This document shows, piece by piece, positions 57,895 through 64,000 of a stretch of 64,000 bases of DNA (positions are counted from its first letter, which is position 1; the number at the start of each line of letters is the position of its first letter). The stretch is taken from assembly GCA_001051155.2 (NCBI GenBank), contig JYIP02000003.1, forward strand, positions 3,162,001 to 3,226,000. The letters are read 5' to 3'. The translations under genes were made by a program, and so were the position numbers. The notes under the pieces are model-generated. The model was not told the origin of the DNA. It ran no database searches and saw only the letters and a program-made list of their open reading frames with translations. The DNA comes from Chrysoporthe austroafricana. Its lineage: Eukaryota > Ascomycota > Sordariomycetes > Diaporthales > Cryphonectriaceae.

Positions 57895-60800
57895 AGCGCA
57901 TCTCGCATGGTACAGCGTGGTGATTCGCACGGGAGCTGGCCCGAGAGGCCTGCCTGCAGGCCGGCTCGTAGGGTCGCCCGTTCCTCTCGCGGCTGCAAGC
58001 GCATGCAACGCGTACAGCCACGCGGGGACCTGCGCGCCCGGGGGGAGGGGGGCGCCGTCCGGCGTGTGTCAGTAGGCCCGCGGCTTTTGTCCTCATCCGG
58101 GTTGTCCAGGTGTCACCATGGTCACAAGTCAAACCTGGGAACCCAAGCAGGTTGCATATTGGGCCGCCTCTCTTCTCCTCTCGGAAACTTTGTGTGGGTG
58201 GTAAAGAATTTCTTTGTTGAATTTCATCAAAAGCAAACGCTTGGCTGAGCGATGTGCATCTGGTGCTCTGTCGCTGTAGTATACATACAGTCTAAAACCG
58301 AGGGGTATCTTCTATCTTCTTTCCTGTCTGGTGCCAGCCCAGAGCCAGCCTTGCCCAGAACAAAGCCGTCGCGATTCGTCAGATTTCTTCGGTATGTGTA
58401 CAACAATAGACATGATAGAGAGAAGGAAAGGAGGAATCGCGACAAGACAGCCCTGCAGTGAGAATGGAGAAAAGACAGAAGAGAAGTGAAAGGAAATGGC
58501 AGTGAAGCCGGAAGATCTATATGCAATCCCATCCCGTTTCTTTTTTTTGTGTCCCGCCCAAACCGTCTCAAGAGTCCCATTTTGTGATCCATCCCATCTC
58601 GTTCCAAAGGCACCGGTAAAAGCAGTTGCGAATAAAAAAAAGGAAAAAAAAAAAAAAGGGGCAGAAGCTACCAGAATATCAAAGCCGTTTTTCTGTAACC
58701 AAACCCCAATCATGCCAGAAGTAGAGAAATGAGAAAGGCGAAATACAAAACACCGATCTGCTAGCACAGGGCTTGTCGTTGCCGTTCCGGGGCTGTTGAT
58801 CTTTGTAGGTCGGTAGCGCGAGGACAGGGAAGGGGGGGGGGCGCCTGTCGCATCTGCGCGGCGGAATCGAGCCTCTTCGCCGAGATGGTGTGCTGGAACG
58901 TGCGGAAGCCAAGGTGCGATGTGTGCGCGTGACGCACAGAAGCAGAGCGGACCTGCCCAATTCCAAAGCCCGACCCGATCTAGTTGAACGCCGTGTGCAG
59001 CCAGAAAAAGTAACGCTGTCCGAACTGAGACCCCTTCCCTCCAGTCTGCCTATGCGCGAGACTGAACATGCTGAATCCGTGCCCTGCTTTGCTGGCTGCT
59101 AGTGCTCGGGGAAAAAGATGATGTGATGGCAGCGAGCCCAGAAAATTTTGTGTATCGTGTCTTCGGGAGGAATGCATATTAAAATGGTGTACTGTGTCGG
59201 AATGCCAATCGCTCGATCCAAAACAATGGCGATTGTACCGTCGGGCGAGGCCCAACGAGTACAAGAACGCAGGATTTTGTTGGTACAGGTCGTAGATTCT
59301 GCGCGTTGACGGCGCAGGGATTAAATCGTCTTAGGGTGGAATGATATTCGTGTCCAAGAAGTAGAGGGGGGGATCGGTGCCCAGTGGCTCAGAGAGCTGT
59401 GCTCGGGCCTCAGCCAGAGTGGCCTGCAGGACAAGTCATGGCTGAGATCGGACTGGGAGGTTTCGCCGCCACTGGATCTGACTGCCGGGGCGGGTCCGTT
59501 CTTGCAGTGCAGCGCAGTGATGCGGCACTAGCCCACAGTCGCAGCCGTCGTTTCGATTGGTAGCGCGAATCAAGGGATGAAGCCGATTTACCGCGGCTTT
59601 GGTGGTGGTGTTGGTTTTGGAACGCCAGTTGTATCATAGCCGGACCGGGCCTGGTTGGCGGTAACTTGTGTCTCTCTGGTAACCATTTTGGCTAAGCAAG
59701 ACGAAGCGACGGGAGGATGTAGAGGGCTGCACGGGTGCCAATGTTAGCCATCTGAAGGAGGAGGGGAAAAAAAAGTCCAAGAGGTGATGATGCGCGAACA
59801 AAATATTTATCGTCGTGTGCACGGGGAATTGGGCTCATTAAATAAGATTGTAGCAGGGATGCGTGAGATGTCAGGGGCCCAATTCCGGCTGCAGAGGCCG
59901 GTTGGGCTGCATGGACAGGCCAGCAGCAGCCGCGAGGCTGCAGCGGAAGGGGGAGGGGACGGGAGGAGGCAGAAGTAGAGAGATCCCAGAAGAAAAATAA
60001 GGAAAAAAACAGAACCCAAAGAAAACAGGAGCTCGGCGTGAATCAAATGGATGGATGGCAGGGCATGTCTGACTCACAGATTAGGTGCGGAAGATCGGGC
60101 TGCGGAGAGTGAGGCTTCCAAATGATTTCAGAGGAGGCAGGAGGGATGACGAGGACGGCACGGGATTGGAAGGGGGCAGGGTTATAGGAGCGCGCCAGGT
60201 ATGTTCCTGTCGGATCGTGGAGGACCGCAGCAAGTAGACGTGTCGCCAGTAAAAGTCGAGGTTGCGTTGTAGATGCAGACCAGTGGACCTTGGTGGAGGA
60301 CTGGAGGCGGCGCCGAAAGCGTGGTGATGACGGTGCTCTATTTATGGGCCACTCATATGCAGGCTGATGTCGTCGCGGTTATTGCGGTTCGTCGTGCTTG
60401 GGTCGTGGAGTCGCGGGCGGAATAGAAGAAGTGAGACGTAGCCCGAAATGCCACGGTGACGTTCTGGGCCCCTTTGTCGTGTGTTGTCGCAAGGGATGCA
60501 AGCTAGGAGTCGTGCCTCTGGCCGCGGATGTAGCCGAGCTCTGGTCGTCTCTGGCCGTGTCTGTCGGGGAGACCGCCTCGCTCAGGATTTCCCTGCTTTT
60601 TCTCGAACAACGTCGTGGACGGTCTTTTGTCAAGTCGACCTCCTTGATGTCAGGTACGCTGCAGGCTGCAGGGCTGGCCTTCCGGAAGGGTGGTCTGGTT
60701 GCAAGCTGAGTGGCCCACTAAAATCGGGTTGTACAGCAGCAGCAGCACTATGCGCTCGCAAGTCAGATTGCCGGAACGTGTGCTTTGTGGGTTCTCGTTG

Positions 60801-63800
60801 GAGATCAGATCGGATGTGATTTGGAGCAAAGCAGGAGAGAGATGACAGCCGGAAAGGTTGCGTCAGTCAGAGGCAGGCAGGCAGTCCAGGACGTCGGTGG
60901 TCGGCGGATGGGCTCGCGAACGGATCTCCGTGTTTCAGGATGAGGTTGCGACGGGCGACTGAGCAGCAGCAGGAGGAGGCTCGTATTAGGCGGGCGAAGG
61001 AGAGAACGTGCTCTGGTGATGGACCACACAGGCTCGGGGAGAGAGGGAAAAGAGGAAGACAGGTGCTTATTAAATGGGAAATGGGGGAAAGGGAGCGTGG
61101 GAAGGGGTGGGCTCGTCCGTGTCTTATAATAGACTTCAAGCTGGGAGCGGCCGTGCAGAGCCAGAGCAGAGACGGCGACAGGAGAGGAAGACGGCCGCCG
61201 GCCTGTGAAAGCCTGTGCAAGCCTGTGCGTGGTGTGTGCGCGGGATTGGCATAATAGCATGGCATGGGGATGGGGATTGCGATTGATTACTCCGTGCCAG
61301 AAAAGAACGTGTAACAAGGTACTGTACGGCCACTACGCCCTCTGCTGCCACGGGACGTATCTGAGAGCCCGGGGCAGGGGCCTGACCTGACAGAACTCAG
61401 GCTCTGGCAGGGCGCAAGGCAATACCGGGGCCCATGGCCCATGAACCTTGGACCCCCAACGAACCCATGAACCCATGAACCCATGCAGGCACAACCTTGA
61501 CAGGGGGAGGGTTCGACGGGGAACCTGAACGAACGACTCGCCAAGGAGGGGAGGGCGCCCCCGCGAGTACTCTGTACGGGACGCGGTACGCAGGGCCAGA
61601 GGGCCAGAGGGTGTGTGGGAGGTGGGATGGGATGGGATGGGAAGAGGGCCTGAACAGGCTAGCTGAGGCAGCGGGATCGACCTCTGCCTCTCGCAGCGCT
61701 GGCTGCGCCGCCGCTGTTACTTCAGCAAGTAGGACCGAGCAAATAATTTCGGAGCCCATGTCCAGCTGGAGTGAGAAGTGCCTCTGGATGTGCCGTTGCG
61801 AGCTAGGCTAGAGGTACCGGAACGTCTTACGCGGGAAAGGAAACGCCGTCCAAGGTAGCGGGTCACGCTCCCTGCCCTTCCGCCCATGTACCTGCATGGG
61901 TCGTGTGGAGGCTACGCGATACATGGCGGGCTCCTCAGGCGGTACCACGATACTTTTGACGGTTCCCACACCTGCTGTGTGGTACTGAGTACGTCCGCCT
62001 GTAGGGGTATGAGCAGGCCCGGGGAGGGATCCACCTGGGCGCGGCCCCTGCAAGCCCAGGCCGACCTCTGCGGTACTCCGTACTGACAGACAGCTGGAAA
62101 CCTGCCCGTTCGGTCCTGTACATGAACGTCAATCCTCGGTACGAAAGTATATTGTGGTACATGGATCCGTGGAACTCTGCAGCTCGTTCGCCCGGCATGC
62201 CATCAGCCGTGTACCTCCCGCACACCATTCTCCTGACCTTGTTTTCAGCAGGCGGCGACAGCATGTGCTGGCAGCTCGTGCGACCGCTTGCTTTTCTGGG
62301 GTTCGGAATCGCCTCTTTTTCCTGTCTCGAGCCGGCGGGCACGCCTGGGGGCCTCTCAGAGCGCCATCCTTCGCTTCATTTGGCCCCTCGTCTCGCTTAG
62401 CAGGTTCTGGCAAGCTTCCAGAATTTTTCGCCTGATGGGTCGGAAGCAGTGGAGAGGATTCCCTCCTCGCCTTCGCGGTGGGTCGGCAGGGTCCCTTCCT
62501 GCTACGCCGACCGCCACGGGCTGCCACGCCAAAATGAAGGCGAGCGCCATTACAAGGCTCCTTGTCTTGGAAATTTTCACTGCACTGTATATGCCGTCCC
62601 GGAGCTGGTGCTGCACGTCCGCGCTGGCATTGGTGTCTACGGGAACCTCATACGTCGAGATCTGAAAGGTCGCAAGTGAGACCTGATGTGTTGAGTGCGC
62701 GCGCGCTGATTGGGACCTTGGGACCTTCACCTCAACGCTGCACCGGTCAGGTCTAGACCTTGTCACTCCCTTTCAGCGGCCATACATACTATCGAGCCAG
62801 ATGCGCCGCAATCTTTCTTCTTATGCGCCGCTGTCTCATCATCTGGCCTCTGGCCCGTGCTTGCCCTGCTATATCCGCCGGGGGCATGTCCGGAAAAGTG
62901 ACTTATCGCCTAGTCTGTATCAGCGGCTCGAACCTGTTTCTTCTCGACTGCCGAATTCTGCTGCCTGTCTGCCGGAACCTCCTGTTGGGCGTTCTGTGAG
63001 CCCGCCGATCCGCTCACCTGGTGCCAGACAGGGCGGGCTGCCCATGTGCTGGATCGTCCGGGGGTAAGCCACGAGGATCGGATTCCTGCAGGCTTGTTCG
63101 CATAGATAGGGGCTGTCTCTGGGAGGCACAGAGGGGGAGCCTCTGCGAAGTCTGGGAGCTACTCTAGGTACGCAGGCCACACAAACCCCACGCACACCAA
63201 CCCGAAGAGATGGGTCGGCAGGGATACACCACGATGACTAAGGACACCCACGCCGCGGACCGCAGGTCAGCAACCAGCTGCACAGCGTGGGGGGTGGTAA
63301 GAAAAACGTGGGCATAAGCGACACAGGTTACAAGTAAGTATGCGCACGAGGACGGGGCGCGGAAGGGGCGGACGGGGTGAGGTGTGATGGCTCGGCAACC
63401 TTCTGGCTGACTTTGTCGCCGAGTAGTCACCGATGATGGTGATGGCTACCTCGTGCCGTGTCTCGGTGACTCTGACCTCCAGTGGTGGTGTAGCCAAGGA
63501 GGCAGGACAGTAGTTGGTCCCGAGGCTTACCTCCTGAATCTTACAGAATATTGGCTGTAGGCTGTCGTGACCACTCCTGCAGGTCCGAGGCTTGGCCAGA
63601 GGAGGAAGCTTGTCCTACGACGCCGGCCACCTCGGCCGTGCGTCGCCTGTGGTCTACCTTGGCCGAGCAGCCTTTCTTGGGCCGTGGTACGGGATACGGA
63701 GTAGGAAAATGCGCGACATGAAGTTGGATCTCGCGCCAGCCGCGGCTAGCGTGTGATGTGCATTGGGAAGCAGAGTGTGTATGACCAATCCACTGGAGTG

Positions 63801-64000
63801 TGGTGGTAAGGACGCACGGCGGCGACGCAGGTCATACTATTCTTGGATGCGTACCGTTCGCGACCTGTCATTCGTCCCAGCTGCGAACGACTTCTCGCTA
63901 ACGCGCCATGTTTCCCAAACTCTCGGGTTGCTGATCCGGATCGGGGGCTTGCAGCATGCAGCTAGAGGCGCAACATGTTGCTGCTGTGCCCGTCGGGTAG

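Larger units (their letters stand above)
54955..64000. other. 9.0-kb region to the right edge without a recognised gene
   Basis: No supported coding sequence, and no frame open at the right edge looks coding. The DNA is GC-rich with many G/C runs (for example near 57293-57302 and 58830-58840), A runs (58625-58658), CA/TG repeats and a TTTA-rich patch. Purine- or pyrimidine-rich tracts around 56980-57130, 57540-57720 and 60940-61130 give long spurious frames. It could be the extended promoter or leader of a gene beyond the window. Confidence 0.45.

Overview
The window is nuclear DNA from a filamentous ascomycete (Pezizomycotina), most likely a Sordariomycete. Genes carry short introns (mostly 56-120 nt) with GTRNGT donors and CTGAC-type branch sites. 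An orotidine-5'-phosphate decarboxylase has the acidic insertion I associate with Neurospora pyr-4, and a lone, dispersed 5S-type gene is present. No bacterial, viral or organellar sequence was seen. The species cannot be named from sequence alone. Exons were joined by hand from splice sites, reading phase and family alignment from memory.

Left part (1-12.6 kb): the first 134 codons of a PP2C-type phosphatase run off the left edge (minus). Then come a two-exon BTB/POZ protein (plus), intronless OMP decarboxylase (minus), a 4.8-kb gap, phosphatidylinositol synthase (plus, 3 exons) and an eight-cysteine secreted protein (plus, 2 exons).

Iron-uptake locus (12.9-18.9 kb): a membrane-anchored Fet3-type multicopper ferroxidase (minus, 5 exons) and an Ftr1-type iron permease (plus, 4 exons) are divergent across 2.3 kb. 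These two proteins normally form the plasma-membrane high-affinity iron uptake complex. The shared promoter has two exact ATCWGATAA sites, the element bound by fungal iron-repressor GATA factors, plus a tandem GATA pair.

Housekeeping block (19-37.2 kb): dynactin p150 (minus), a Rox1/Ste11-like HMG-box factor (minus), RuvB-like helicase 1 (minus, 4 exons), a large protein with an N-terminal domain like those of fungal STAND/NLR proteins but no NACHT (plus, 3 exons), TAF13 (minus) and the tiny Golgi protein Kish (plus).

Right part (37.2-64 kb): very gene-poor. I support only a TCP11/Sok1-family protein, a Nit2-like carbon-nitrogen hydrolase and a 5S rRNA gene or pseudogene inside an AT-rich island. 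Two long spaces (about 10.3 and 9.0 kb) are rich in G/C homopolymers and microsatellites and hold no gene I can recognise. No wholly novel multi-gene system is evident. The most interesting items are the iron locus with its regulatory sites, the NACHT-less NLR-like protein, the mutated-looking 5S copy, the secreted protein with a stop-free intron, and the two gene deserts.
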